This document shows, piece after piece, positions 1-11,011 of a stretch of DNA of 64,000 bases. Origin of the DNA: Aurifilum marmelostoma (Eukaryota; Ascomycota; Sordariomycetes; Diaporthales; Cryphonectriaceae); NCBI GenBank assembly GCA_027559495.1, contig JAMXSV010000003.1, positions 124,001-188,000 on the forward strand, given 5' to 3'. Made by a program: the position numbers and the translations under genes. Below the pieces are notes generated by a model, which had not been told where the DNA came from, did not search any database, and worked only from the letters and a program-made list of their open reading frames with translations. How positions within the stretch are numbered: the stretch's first letter is position 1; every line of letters begins with the position of its first letter.

Positions 1-2204
1 TCTCCCCTTCCTACCTGCAGGTGCGCTCATCTGTCTTCTCTCGACACCTTTCATCATGCCCTTGTGCGGTGTGGCAGCCGCTCCGCTCTTAGCACGGCCG
101 CGTCGTTCACGAATCTTGGCCAGCGCCTGTTCTCTTGTCATGGTCGGAGTCAGGGCAGGATTGTTGACGTCCCAGCTCGGCGCGCTGTCATCTGCCACCC
201 GTCCCCGCGACGGGGTCCGCTGCATTGCCAATAGCTTCTGCGCCATGCTCGGTTCCGAAGTCTCCTCGCGCAGTGGCACTGTCGTGGTTGTTGTGGATGT
301 CTGATAGAAAGAGGTCGTGGTGTGTGGGCGGGAGTTGAAGAATGTCTTGAAAGGATATTGTTCTTGGACCATGTCGATGTTGGGGTCCTGTACTTGGAGG
401 GGCGTGCGTGCCGGTTGGGACTGAGAGAAGCCCTCGCTCCGGGTCTTCGCCACACTCATTCTCTTGACTTCGGCAACAGAAGGTATTCGCTTGTTCAGCA
501 TGTTGGGAGCGTTGACGTCTGCCATCGGGGCGATCTGGTGGTGCGACGCGCTCAGGAGCGACGCCAGAGACGCCCTCTCTGGCCCCACGGCTGCGAAGGA
601 TGGTGGTTCGATGGACGGTGTGCGCGAGTACCGTTCTGGTACCTGACGGTCCTCCTTCCGTGTGGCAGCGGCGTCCTCCATCACCGTATCGCCGTCCTGC
701 ACCTGTCGGTGCTGCCCGCGCGTCTTCTCCTCGTTCAGGTTTCTCCTCTCTATAGCCTCTGCCTCCTCTGTGGACACCGTCTGGAAAGTCCCCAGGTCCG
801 GCAGGAAGATGGTGGCCCTGCGCTCCTCTTTATGCTCGATCCTTCTCGGCTTTGCTGGCTGGGGCAAGGAATGAGCAGACGTCTCACGTGGTAGTGGAGG
901 GATTGTCGCTTTCTCACTAAGAATCATGCGGTCAGACGGGTCTGCCAGAGGGGCAGGCTCGCCCCGCTTCTGGCGCTTGGGACTGAGCAAGGCCATGCTA
1001 GAACGCGGCCGCTTCTTCATGCAGGAGCATGCATGGAGCCGACACTCGGCCTCGAGGTATTCGATGTGGTCGTTCGCGCGGTCAGCACGCTGCTTCTCCC
1101 ACTGCCAGAGCCGCGAGAGCTCCTCGATCTCGGCCTCGCTTGCTGCAGACGACTTAACCTCGGCGAGAGACAGCGAAGACACCCTGGAGCCGGTCTTGCT
1201 GGGGCTGGCAAACTCATCATCCTCATCTTCCTTGTTGTTGGACGCCGGTAGGGGCAGTCTCCCCTCGGCGGCGATGCGGGCGACGTCCTCCTCGGTCTTG
1301 GCCAGGCTCTTGAAGGCGTCACGCTCCTGCTCAACGACCTTGATCCGGTCGAGGGCCTGTTCAAGCTCGGAGCGGCTCTTTTCCAGCTGCTCCTGCAGGC
1401 CGACCAGGTTGTACCTGGCCTGGAAGGCCTCCTGCTCGCGGTTGAGGCTGCGCTCCTTCTCCCGCTGTAAGGTCTCCTCGGCGGACTTCTGGGCGGCGCG
1501 GGCGGTCTTGAGCTCTTCCTGCAGCTTCACGATAACACTCTGGCTCTTGAAGGTCTCCTTGCGCGTGCGGCGGATCTCCTTCTCCCAGAGAGCTTGTGTG
1601 TGCGCGTGGGTCTCTTTTGCGCGGCCATAACTTTCCTGCAAACAGACCACAAGTGACGATTAGGAATTCCCATGTCTTCAACAACATTAGCTCATGTGGA
1701 GGGTATGTGACATACCATGACCGTCTCCAGCCTCTCACCAACTCGCCTCTCGCGCTCCTTGCCCTCCTCGACCTGTCTTCGTAGCGCGCGCACCTCATCC
1801 TTGTAGCGGCGAGCCTCCTCCTCTGCGGCCTCGCGGCCCAGCGCAGCACGCTTCAGAGCAGCATCGGCGGCCTTGCGCTCGAGCTTGTTGTTCTGGACGG
1901 CGGCGAGTGTGTTGAACTGGTTGATCTTATCACTGACGGAGCTGTCGCGCGAGTGGCCATGGCGGGAGGGCGACATGCCACCGTGAGCAGAGATGTTGGA
2001 GTCGCGCTTTGAGGGGGAGGCCGAGCCCATCTGCTTGTTGATGCGCTCAGAGGATACTGGCTCGAGGGGCGCCATGTTGTCTGCGGGTGACCCCACGAGG
2101 GCTGCGTTGTCTGCTTGGGTTGGCGTCGTTGGCGGAGGAGGGAGGGAAGATCGGAGTATGATTGGAGTGGTCGACAGTTCTATGTGATCCAGCGATGGAT
2201 CCAT
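1..2204 (-). CDS. Coiled-coil protein, probable Cut12-type spindle pole body protein (3' end outside window)
   Basis: The ATG at 2204 opens exon 1 (163 codons), ending ETVM at 1716. An 80-base intron (1715-1636, GTATGT...CAG) leads into exon 2, which stays open for 545 codons to the window edge, so at least 708 residues are visible. A possible donor (AG|GTAGGA) lies at about base 14. The N-terminus is low-complexity. A long coiled coil starts near residue 115 (NKLERKAADAALKRA) and runs across the intron into SYGRAKETHAHTQALWEKEI and VIVKLQEELKTA. A second helix (EIEELSRLWQWEKQRAD) follows, then a basic, Ser/Pro-rich tail. The WEKEIRR-KE-FKSQS-KLQEELK block resembles fungal proteins annotated as spindle pole body formation-associated (Cut12 domain); that match is from memory. 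Known role of the family: anchoring and activation at the spindle pole body. It is divergent from the haem-protein gene at 2928. A generic coiled-coil protein is the alternative. Confidence 0.7.
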
Positions 2205-2927
2205 AATGTGCGTCTGTCTATGTATCTCTGTGCCGTGTTGGGTATGGCTGATATTCGTCTGGAATCTTGGGCTGCGCCAGAGGAAAACAAACAGTTCCAA
2301 AGAATTGGTTGCTAGTAGAGACTAATTTCCACCTATCGTCATTGGGTCGCTTGCGCAACGTAGAAAGAAGTCAGCAAGAAAGCAAAGGTATTATTGCCTT
2401 GTGGGGTGGCGAGGCTGGATAAGTTGCCGGTAGCAAGCGAGAGATGGTTGATCGAGTGGAAGTAGGTAGGCTGTGTGTGTTGTGAAGTATGTTGTCGAGA
2501 GTGGGCTGGGTGGACGTCACGTTCTGTTGATGTGCCGTTTCTTGCGTTCGACCATTTGATTTCCCAGAAAGAGATGAGTGGGGCCAGCCGCTGTGATGCG
2601 GCCCTCTGGAGCGCATGGCTGTTGCTGGAGCAACCACCCACTATAGTTTAGCAGCTTAGCAGTGCCCGCCCATAGCAGCCAATCAGCTCAGGGCCAATTG
2701 CAGGGGAACAAAGAGTTACAGTGGTCCCCTAGAATTTAGAAGTGCTGCTGGTGATGCCGAATAACTGAACCACCTCCGAACTGGGCCAGCTTGACAAGAA
2801 ATCTGTCCACAGTGATATCCTCAATTTGTGACTCCACCCTCATTTTCTTTTCTGTACTACTTGCTCTGTTGCCATATTGTCCTATCACTTGATCTCCGTA
2901 TTGGGTTGGCCCAGCACGTCACCAGCC
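2205..2927. promoter_or_regulatory. Shared divergent promoter region with CCAAT boxes
   Basis: These 723 bases separate the start codons of two divergent genes. Two CCAAT motifs lie at 2679-2683 (in the fuller form CCAATCA) and 2694-2698, the type of site bound by the fungal HAP/CBC complex. No coding sequence was recognised. That the boxes serve both genes is inference. Confidence 0.45.
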
Positions 2928-3811
2928 ATGGCGTCAGATCCGGATTCCACCGTTCGCCAGCGCAAGCCGGAGAAGGAGAGCAGCCAGGCCACGCCGCCTG
3001 CATCTCCATCAAGAAGCAGGAAGACCAAAAAGAGCGACGACGAGGAAGAGGTCGAATATGAAAACCGCTGGGTCGATTTCGCCCGTGTCCTGACCTTTCT
3101 GCTGTTCGCGTCGTGCGGCCTAAGCTACCTCGTTTCGGGAGGCGAGTCCTTCTTCTGGACCATGAAGGTCCCGCCGAAGTATCTACGCTTGGAGTGGTGG
3201 AAGAGCCACTGGGTATGTGTGTGTGAGCGGGCGCGAGCGAGCACGGGTCCTCCCCAACACATGGTACCCTCTTTGCTAACCTGGCCTGGGCGCGGAATTA
3301 GAACGGTCCTCTTTACCTCACACCCGAAGAACTGCGTGCCTACGATGGCTCCGACCCCAACAAGCCCATCTATCTCGCCATCAACCACACCATCTACGAT
3401 GTCACGGCTGGGAGCCGGATGTACGGCCCAGGTGGCTCCTATAGCGTCTTCGCCGGCGTCGACGCGAGCAGGGGCTTCGTGACGGGCTGCTTCAAGGAGG
3501 ACCAGACACCCGACATGCGCGGCGTCGAGGAGATGTACCTGCCCCTGGACGACCCCGAGGTCGACAAGCACTGGACCAAGTCCGAGATGAAGAACCTTCG
3601 CGCGCAGGAGAAGCGGCAGGCCGAGAAGAAGGTCTACGACGGTCTGAAGCACTGGGTAGACTTCTTTGGCAACAGCAAGAAGTACACCTTTGTCGGCTAT
3701 GTGAAGAGACCTGCTGACTGGCTGGAGAAAGAGCCCAAGAGGGAGTTGTGTGCCCAGGCAGCCAAGGGCAGAAAGCCTAGAAAGGTTCCTGACGACAAGA
3801 AACAGCCATGA
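2928..3811 (+). CDS. Membrane-anchored MAPR / cytochrome b5-like haem-binding protein
   Basis: Two exons (2928-3212 and 3302-3811) flank an 89-base intron (GTATGT...TTAG) and give 264 residues. Residues 1-50 are hydrophilic and Ser/Lys/Glu-rich. Residues about 52-70 (FARVLTFLLFASCGLSYLV) form one membrane span. From about residue 100 comes a cytochrome b5-like haem/steroid-binding domain: LTPEELRAYDG, KPIYLAIN, YDVTAGSRMYGPGGSY, FAGVDASR. By analogy with PGRMC1, Y142 of the YGPGGSY motif would be the axial haem ligand. The tail is Lys-rich. Family members sit in the ER membrane and support cytochrome P450 and sterol metabolism (Dap1/PGRMC1). This subtype is longer than Dap1 and its own partner cannot be read from the sequence. 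Frame and splice sites agree exactly. Confidence 0.88.
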
Positions 3812-4593
3812 GGACTACTGCATGAATAGTATGACAGAACAGCAGAGAAGGAACTCCAGCATCCCTTTCCAAAGCTACATAGCTGCGTTGATTTATTTTT
3901 TTTGATAAAGAATCATTGTATATGTTGTCACACACACACATCCACAGACGAACTCGAAGCAGAGAAGCCTTTTCAGGTTGTGCGCTCCGTCTTACTCAAG
4001 CATCTACCCTCTCTGTTTGAATACCACGTTCCCTAAATGTAGCCCCCATGGCTTGGTCGATTTGATTTCATGATTTGATGGGATTGACATCCCAGATATC
4101 ATTCAAATGTTTCTCTTGATACTCTGCAGCTGCTCTGTTCTGCCTTGCAGCGCCCTTGCCTATCCCTTGTTAAACAAAAGTTCGTGTATCAGACAGAGTT
4201 CAGCAGGGCTGTGACCCAATATACGCAGCTCTTGTTATCCAAGACAGAGCCAGTGATCGCATTTTGAGGCTCTAGCTTATACCTGCCCTTGACCCTGAAC
4301 TACTGTTGATACCATCTGAACTGTGGACAAATGGCGCTAGGATCTGGTTCCATAAGTGGGAGGAGGGGAAGGGGCTGAGTATGTGTTTATAGAGGGTATG
4401 CCTGATGCTATCTTAGCATTCTGCCGTTATTCCAGTCACTTCCAACCGCAGCCTTCAAGTGACACTTTCATGTCTTTGTTCACCAGGTGTCACATGACTG
4501 TCAAAGAGACCTTCCGCAAATATTCATCGATCTAAACCTACACGAACAATTCACAAGGCAATCCATCTTCAACACTAAACACACCTCACTCAT
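3812..4593. other. Intergenic, no gene seen
   Basis: About 780 bases after the haem-protein stop. It begins with an A/T-rich 3' UTR-like part (oligo-T near 3895, CA repeat near 3930). The remainder carries stops in all frames and no recognised motif. Confidence 0.4.
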
Positions 4594-4940
4594 CATGTCT
4601 TTGCTCATCAGCACGGCAACTATTACGCTTGCACTTTTCTCAAGCTCCCCCAGTACTACTGCTGCCAACCACACTGATGCTCAGAATGATCCCGACCTCT
4701 GCACTAATTATCAGATGCACCGCCTCAGAAACATACAGTTGCGGAACAATTTACAGCGTCCTTATTTTGATATTCAACTTTGACAACATTCTGCACCACT
4801 GCATGCTTGCCTACACATACTGTCGCTAGGCATGCTATGCAGAGCGGACAACCTTCGACAGGGTAACAGAAAAAATTGCAGAGTTGCAACAGTACATCAA
4901 GGAACTTAAGATTGTGAACAGTTCCCTGCAGAAGGCCTGA
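4594..4940 (+). pseudogene. Relic of a small secreted Cys-containing protein (candidate)
   Basis: The ATG at 4594 opens a signal-peptide-like start (MSLLISTATITLALFSSS, then TTAANHTDAQNDPDLC). After about residue 40 the coding-looking sequence moves to another frame (CTASETYSCGTIYSV..., HHCMLAYTYC). That frame meets TAG at 4827-4829 and then continues sensibly as ACYAERTTFDRV and EKIAELQQYIKELKIVNSS to TGA at 4938-4940. A leader, spaced cysteines and an amphipathic helical tail split by one frame change and one stop suggest a decayed effector-like gene. Unrecognised introns could also explain it, but no convincing donor/acceptor pair was found. The family is not recognised. Confidence 0.3.
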
Positions 4941-5453
4941 CATCTCGACAAAGGACTACTGAAATTTTCATGTTAGGAGGTTGCAACAAAAGACGCTTCT
5001 GACAGCCGAGCGCAACTCACATAACGTTTATGCGCAGTCTAGAAAGTTTCACTAGGAATTCCCAGGTCATCTTCAGAGTGGCGGACATGCTCATATACTG
5101 AGAAGTACGTCCCTGATGAACATTATGCAACGATGACATGAGTGGGTACACAAGAGATAGTCATGATCCCGCCTTCTTTTCCATGTTTCAAAAAGGGCTC
5201 ATGAGAAGACTGAAAGCGCCAGGCAAACGAATATTTTCGTTTCTTTCGTATCATATTTAAAAGGGACGTGCTCTTTCCAAGAGACAACGACTATAATGTA
5301 TGAGAAATCTCAAAATCCAGAACTCCATCACAACCCTATTATTCCAGCTGGGTATACTGTAGACCAGTCCACATAATTCATATATCCGACACCTGCACCC
5401 AAATGCCTGCTCTGCTCTCCCCATCCGATGTTCTAGACATGAGTAGGAAGAGA
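4941..5453. other. Intergenic, no gene seen
   Basis: Roughly 510 bases between the relic and the 3' end of the cupredoxin-like gene, which is on the minus strand, so its 3' UTR lies here. No ORF or repeat of note. Confidence 0.35.
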
Positions 5454-6244
5454 TCACATGAGCATGATGGCAGCGGCAAGACCGGCCAGACCCAATGTGG
5501 TACCGCCGACCTTGACCAAGGCAGAGCCAGCACTTGTGGTGGTGGAGGTGCCGCTGCTGGACGTGCTGCCGGTGCTGCCGCCGGTTGAGCTGTCGGCAGC
5601 AGTACCACCAGGGGCGACGGTGGTCGCGCCGGAAGCAAGTGACTTGAAGTTGGCCAGGGAGCGGGTGGCGTTGGCAGCGGTGCTAAGTGAGAAAAAAAAA
5701 AAGACGAAGATTGTTAGTGTTAATGTTTCCCTTGACTTGGGAAACGGCTGCTCAGGGTGATGGCAAAAGCTTACTCCTCATTGATGACCATCGTCATACC
5801 GGCCTCACAGTGTTTGCCCTGTGCGCAGTAAACCCAGATGGGCTTGGTGTCGTTGATCTGGACGGTGTAGGTGGGGATGTTGGTCCCTCCAGCGGTGGCG
5901 GGCATGTATCCAGAATGGAAGCCAGTCACGTTGGTTGAGAACAGACTGATGGGCTGGCAGGGCTGGTCAAAGGTTGACTGGGTCACGGTGTGGTTGCCAG
6001 CGACAAACTGGAACTGCACCATGTCGCCCGCGCTCGCCTGGATGCTGTCTGGAGAGTAGATCAGGGAGCCATTGGCTGAGCCAACGGTAACGACCTGTAC
6101 TTTTTGGGCTATAATCATAGAGCATCAGGATATTACTCTCTCCCCTCATGCACTTTATAATTTTCTGTTGATCCCGAGGTCTCGGTCAAACATACCAGAA
6201 GCGACGCCTGCCATGACGGCCAGAGCTGCTGTTGTGAACTGCAT
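5454..6244 (-). CDS. Secreted GPI-anchored cupredoxin-like (extracellular serine-rich) protein
   Basis: Three exons (6244-6196, 6108-5775, 5682-5454) are joined across introns of 87 and 91 bases (GTATGT...TAG, GTAAGC...TTAG), giving 187 residues. The signal peptide is MQFTTAALAVMAGVASA. The cupredoxin-like fold follows: KVQVVTVG, IYSPDSIQASAGDMVQFQF, GNHTVTQSTFDQPC, then WVYCAQGKHCEAGMTMVIN. The His of GNHTV and the C-x5-H-C region match the usual copper-site positions (His, Cys, His, Met), so type 1 copper binding is possible. A Thr/Ser/Gly-rich stalk and a hydrophobic C-terminus (LGLAGLAAAIMLM) indicate GPI anchoring at the cell surface. Related proteins are abundant in fungal walls and infection structures, but their biochemical role is unknown. 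Confidence 0.88.
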
Positions 6245-8912
6245 CTTGAAAATGTGTCGATTGAGGAGAAGGAAGAAGAAAAGCCGGTGGAAGCTGTAGT
6301 GATAGTGAGCGGCGGACGAAGTCAACTTCGACCAAGAAGGATTATTGAATAATTATAGCGACTGGCGCTGTTCGAAGTGTAGGACTAGCCTGAGAAGCGT
6401 GAAGATGAAAGCGAAAAGAAAGAAACGCGAATGTTCTACTTCACGTTTAGAGAAAGGAAGTGGAGTGAAGAGGAAAAGAAAAAACGAAGAAAGAGGGAAC
6501 GAGCAGGTGAGTGAGGGCATAAATACAAACGAGCAGGTGTAACGGACCAAGGCAGATCATCTCGGAGGGTGAGGGGATCACATCGTGTATGATCGACGCA
6601 CCCGTGTAGGGCCTGTGTGGTTCAGCCACTGGCAAGTGTTTGCGCCAAGTCTGGAAAGGCAGAGGAGGGGGGCAGGGGGCAGGCTTGCAAAGGAAGCGCG
6701 GGCAACAGGATTTCGAAACACCGTCGAGGTTTTGTTGACCACCTCATTGGGCACACTGCGGTCTACAATGCAAGAAACTGTGAGAGTTGTGGTGTCAGGC
6801 TTCGCTGCCTCGAGTTTCGACGCTCAGGCACAGCTGCGAAACCATAATGCCCAGCCGACTTTCGCGGGCACGGCACGGTTGACAGACATTCAGCACACGA
6901 GCAGCCCACTTGGCCGGTGCACGTCAAGATACTTCACTTGGACCCAAGCGAGCCTGGACGAGGTCTGGCACGACCATCAGCTACAATTCGCCGTCGCAGT
7001 TGAGTAAATCAGAACACATCATCACCAACGGATCGACTCGAAGCCCTGGCTACCTTGAGTGCCCTTCGCTTATGTAAAGCATAACCCCGGGCAGCCGTCT
7101 GAGCAGCCGCCCTGGCTGCAGTGGGCGGCTGCGAGAAACAACCTTGGGCTTATCAAACTTCAGAACAAGGTTGTTTTCGGGGTGGCGTCTTTATACATGG
7201 AGGCGTAGGCCCGGAACCGTCTCCTTCCTCGAGGGGCCTTGTCCTGCCTGAGATGTCGCTTACTTCCGTGATTTGAGAACGAAGGACAATACAGACGTAC
7301 AGACTGCTCCTTGGAAACCCCTGCCCATACTCTTATGCGAGTCGTTGTAAGAGACTGCTGATCAGTCGTAGGTTTGTCGTTGCTGAAATGAGCAAAGAGA
7401 ACCACGCGGAGAGACCGCCTCGAATTATGTTCTCAGAGCTTCTCGTCCAGAACCTTCTGATCACGAGCGTCGCCACACGCCATCCGTACCGATACACGGG
7501 ACGACTTGGGCACACCGAGGCTCTATCTTTGGGATGGACTGCACAGGCGCCGAGCTCAACGTTCCGTCCGGATCCCAGTGTGTTGTGTGGTTAATGCTGG
7601 ACAATGCACACGAGTTGGCAGAGAGATTCTTCCAGGCCTAGCTCGGACTAGACGGGGACCGGACGACCTCGAAGCCGTGACATGAACAGCAAGGTTTGTG
7701 CCAGGGGTTGCTAAGCCCCCTTGTCCGCTCCGCATAGTAAGCCCCTGCGGCAGTAGTGGGCCACACTGATCTGTCAAAAAGCTGTGACGACTCCGAGACT
7801 TTGGGCGGTTTCATCATGAGGAAGATGTGACGCAGCACTTGGCAACACTGTCTGGTTGCATTGGCTGCGGCTGTCGGTGCGACCTCATATTTACTGCAGT
7901 AGCAGCAGCCGCCGCTGCGTTGTGAACTCGAAAACGTCCTCGTCACCCACCCGTGGTACAGTATTTCCAGTCGCAATATGCAGTGGATTTTAGCGCCCGT
8001 CAGTCAGATGTGACTGACCAGGGCATGAATCCAGTATGGTTTGATTATGAATGTGACCGTATATCTCTTGAAACAGAGGGGCAAGAAAGCTCTTTAACGG
8101 TTAGTCGTCTTGAATCTAAACTGTGCAAGCAAATATTTTGATTTCGCGGCTCATCGTCGCTTGAGCATGCTATGCGTAAAGGGAGGGACATTCAAGATCG
8201 ATCCGGAATGCCTTATCTGGCCCACTGTACAGAGTCTATAGTGCATCGCTGCGTTCCACTCGGGACCTCCAAGCGAACTCTCTGCATGGGCCCAACTCTG
8301 ATAGCCATCATCCCTTATCCGCTTCGGTACGTCTCGAGGGTAATAATGCCATCAGACGAGCTATCAGTGCCAAAACTAAATGCCTGTTGTTTCCTGGTTG
8401 AGAGGGGCTGGCACACTTGGCCAGTATTCGTCTGAATGTGACGAGGCTTGACCAAACAATCGGACGCGTGTTTTCCGATGTAGACAAGCCTTCCTAGGGC
8501 ACAAGTCTCGTACAGGCCTGATTGGCCGAAGATCGACCCTCGAGGCCCTGCACGCTTGATTGTGTACGACGTTCTCTCGGAGACTACGCCTATGAGCAGC
8601 TGGCACGAGGTGATCATGAGACACTGAATGGACGGCGGACTCACCAACTGAGCCATTATGCTGCCTCCAGGATTATACGTCTGCGACAGAGGTATACAAA
8701 TATGTGCGTACCGACATGTTCCTGGCGCCTCTCGACGAGGTACGACGGCGAGGAGCCAAGAACAGGCGCTGCCGAGTGTTGATGTTTTGATCGACAGAGG
8801 GAGCCGGCTTGATCCGGTACTAGTGAGGTCGGATCAGATACCAGTGAAACCTCAACGTCAAATATAGCCCAGTGAATCCAGTTCGTTTCTCGTCACGGTC
8901 GTCGGTCGGTTC
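6245..8912. other. Long intergenic stretch (2.7 kb), no gene seen
   Basis: It starts with the promoter and purine-rich leader (minus-strand pyrimidines, about 6250-6500) of the cupredoxin-like gene. The remainder has several frames of 60-140 codons, none with recognisable domains, usable splice sites or third-base bias. I saw no terminal repeats or transposase-like sequence. Confidence 0.4.
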
Positions 8913-9466
8913 TCAGAGGTCAAGCAGGAGCTGCGGGGCAATCTTCTCGAGGTCCTCAACCTGTAGCAGCATTGGAGCAATGTCGTCAGCATTCTGGGGC
9001 CTCGAAAGAGATGTACGCGCATCAGTTAACACTTGAGCGGCCAACAGACCTCCATGAACCCGCCGTCTCTCTCGGCCGCCGCCCGGGCGATCGCCTCCTT
9101 TACAAAAACATCCATGTATTTGGCGAGAGCATCGTTCGCATCCTTCGTAATCCTCGTGCCGTCCTTCTCGAAGAATTCGTGTACGATTCGCGTCAAGAGC
9201 CCGGGCGGGATCGTCTGATCCGGCTCCTCGTCACTGTCGGCCTCATCAATAGCGTCGCCATCGGCATCTCCTTCGACATCCATGGGGTCTTCGCGACGAG
9301 GTTCGGGAGAATTGCTTGCACGGACCGGCTGCTTGCCTTTTGTCTTTGCTTTCGATGCTGCGGTAGGCTTGCCGATGGCAGCAGGGCGAGACGATGTCGA
9401 TGCTTTGTTCTTGGAGCCAGGAGGGCGACCTCGCGGGGCAGCAGAGGTCGGCTGCTTGGGGGGCAT
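8913..9466 (-). CDS. mhf2: CENP-X / MHF2 histone-fold protein
   Basis: Exon 1 (9466-9050, 139 codons) and exon 2 (8960-8913) flank an 89-base intron with donor GTCTGT and acceptor ACAG, giving 154 residues. The N-terminal half is a basic, disordered linker with an AT-hook-like RGRPPGSK. The histone fold follows: IPPGLLTRIVHEFFE, TRITKDANDALAKYMDVFV, EAIARAAAERDG, then VEDLEKIAPQLLLDL in exon 2. This is the typical CENP-X layout, including the tail LLLD(L/F). In other organisms CENP-X pairs with CENP-S (MHF1), acting with FANCM/Fml1 in DNA repair and at the kinetochore. The ATG at 9466 was chosen because the apparent start further upstream is a TTG. The unusual donor is supported by the restored conserved end. 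Confidence 0.9.
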
Positions 9467-10123
9467 CTTGGTCTCTGACAAGGGATAGCAAGAGAAAGTG
9501 AAGTTATCCAGTGGTCAATTCAGACACCAAAGTTGAGCTTTTGGCCTTTGCTCGGAACCGAGAGGCGCGTTCCTAGGCAAGGGCGCGTCGACACCAGGAC
9601 GGACGGAAGCTATGACGTGAAAAACCCTAACCCTTGATGAGACACGGGTGAAATATTGACACGTATGGATCGATCGATCTCAGGATCTTTGTGCCCAACC
9701 GTCACAACCTGCCCAATACTGTCGGCACCAGGCACTGGTTGTCTCGTAGGCATAAGAGCACGTTGAGGACTGAAGATCTTGGACATCGAACAATCCTGGC
9801 CGTGTTATCTGGTTATGGCTCATCTCATCCTTTTTCACTGTACAAAGGCCTGGTCTTGTTGTGCAGTGGGGGATGTGACTACACGCCAAGCTAGCACCCC
9901 CAATCTCAAGGAGATGTTGGCTTGTACCTGACTTCTGGGTAGAAGTATGACAATTATCCCTCTTGGCGAGAAACACCTACCTACAATTACGCCTAGCACA
10001 TAGGTTCAATAGCGATTGGGCCTCTTCATGGCATTTGAACTCGGGAAGTCAAGGAAGCGGCGCACGTAGAGGTTCGTGGATGAATGGATGGCACCTCATT
10101 TCTCGTTGCTGTGGAGCAATGTT
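9467..10123. other. Intergenic promoter region of the CENP-X gene with telobox-like element
   Basis: About 660 bases with no coding signal. It contains AACCCTAACCCTT at 9623-9635, roughly 160 bases upstream of the CENP-X start. No other element was recognised. Confidence 0.4.
9623..9635. promoter_or_regulatory. Telobox-like element (CCCTAA repeat)
   Basis: The bases AACCCTAACCCTT contain two overlapping copies of the TTAGGG telomere motif on the opposite strand, in the upstream region of the CENP-X gene. Such short interstitial motifs are bound by Tbf1/Myb-type telobox factors in fungi. Function here is inference, and a chance match is possible. Confidence 0.3.
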
Positions 10124-11011
10124 CTAGCCCCATCTCCGCCATCGAGTCGGCGCCTCACCTGACTCGGGTCTTGCAGGGCCAGGAAGAATCTCCCGAAGGA
10201 ACGTGTTGACATTGTTGCCGGCGTTAACAACCTCATTCCACTGCCTCGGGTAGCCCAAGCTGCACTCCTCGAACCTGACGCCATCCTTCCAGTCCGTCCT
10301 CCTCACGTGAAGGTGGCCAGATACCACAACCTTAGCATTGTAGCGCCGGTGCCAATCTTGGGTCTTCTTGGTGCCGCACCACAGGCTAAACCTGGGCACC
10401 CGAGGGATGTGCACGAGATCCTCTCTCAGCGGCCAGTGGTTGACGATGATGAGGGGCATGCCTCGAGACGCTGCAGCCTCGAGCCTCTTCTGTGACTTTT
10501 CGACGAGGACGTCACACCAGGCCTCGCGAGACGGGTGCGGATCAGAGAACAGCAGGAACTCGTCAGTGGCGACGGTGTCGGCCTCCTCAGCCCACTTCAG
10601 CGCGTCTTCCTTGGTGGTGAGATGTTCGGGTCGAAAGGAATAGTCGTACAAGGTGAATATGGGTGCAATCAGTGCAGGCCCTCCTTCCCCTTCCCAGAGA
10701 AAGAAGTCGTCCTCGGGGGTATAGACGCCATACCTACGCGCTATAGCGACGCACTGATTGTACTTGTCCTCGCCCTTGAGCTGGGGTTCGGAAGGGCCTG
10801 GAATGGAATAAAGCTCGTGGTTTCCAGGACACCAAAAAACCTTTCTGAAGCATCTGGTTGCCGTAGAAAAGGCAATCTCGAGATGCTCGGGTTTCTCGCC
10901 CAGGTCGCCACACAGGATCAGGCCGTCATCCAGGTGGAGTTCGAGTGCCGACCAGAGATTGCGGTTGGCTGGATAGCTTAAGTGCAGGTCAGCTATGGCA
11001 TAGAGGCGCAT
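10124..11011 (-). CDS. Calcineurin-like metallophosphoesterase
   Basis: A single exon of 295 residues from the ATG at 11011; the longer frame upstream begins at a TTG. The metallophosphoesterase signature is complete and in order: D8-x-H10 (AIADLHLSY), GD at 35-36 (LILCGDLGEK), GNHE at 63-66, a later NHWPL and GHLH (VVVSGHLHVRRTDW). These residues build the two-metal site of the family. It has no signal peptide or membrane span and is probably cytosolic. The substrate is unknown; relatives include bacterial and fungal predicted phosphohydrolases. The C-terminus is Pro/Arg-rich. Its ATG is 863 bases from that of the exonuclease gene on the opposite strand, so the two are divergent. Confidence 0.9.
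   Translation of the reverse strand: MRLYAIADLHLSYPANRNLWSALELHLDDGLILCGDLGEKPEHLEIAFSTATRCFRKVFWCPGNHELYSIPGPSEPQLKGEDKYNQCVAIARRYGVYTPEDDFFLWEGEGGPALIAPIFTLYDYSFRPEHLTTKEDALKWAEEADTVATDEFLLFSDPHPSREAWCDVLVEKSQKRLEAAASRGMPLIIVNHWPLREDLVHIPRVPRFSLWCGTKKTQDWHRRYNAKVVVSGHLHVRRTDWKDGVRFEECSLGYPRQWNEVVNAGNNVNTFLREILPGPARPESGEAPTRWRRWG

Noticed and set aside
926..1630. 234-codon Ser-rich frame on the plus strand
   Set aside because: Shadow of the coiled-coil gene on the minus strand; the Ser/Cys-rich composition comes from reading Glu/Lys codons backwards.
6585..7007. 140-codon frame
   Set aside because: No domain or bias and no similar neighbouring exons.
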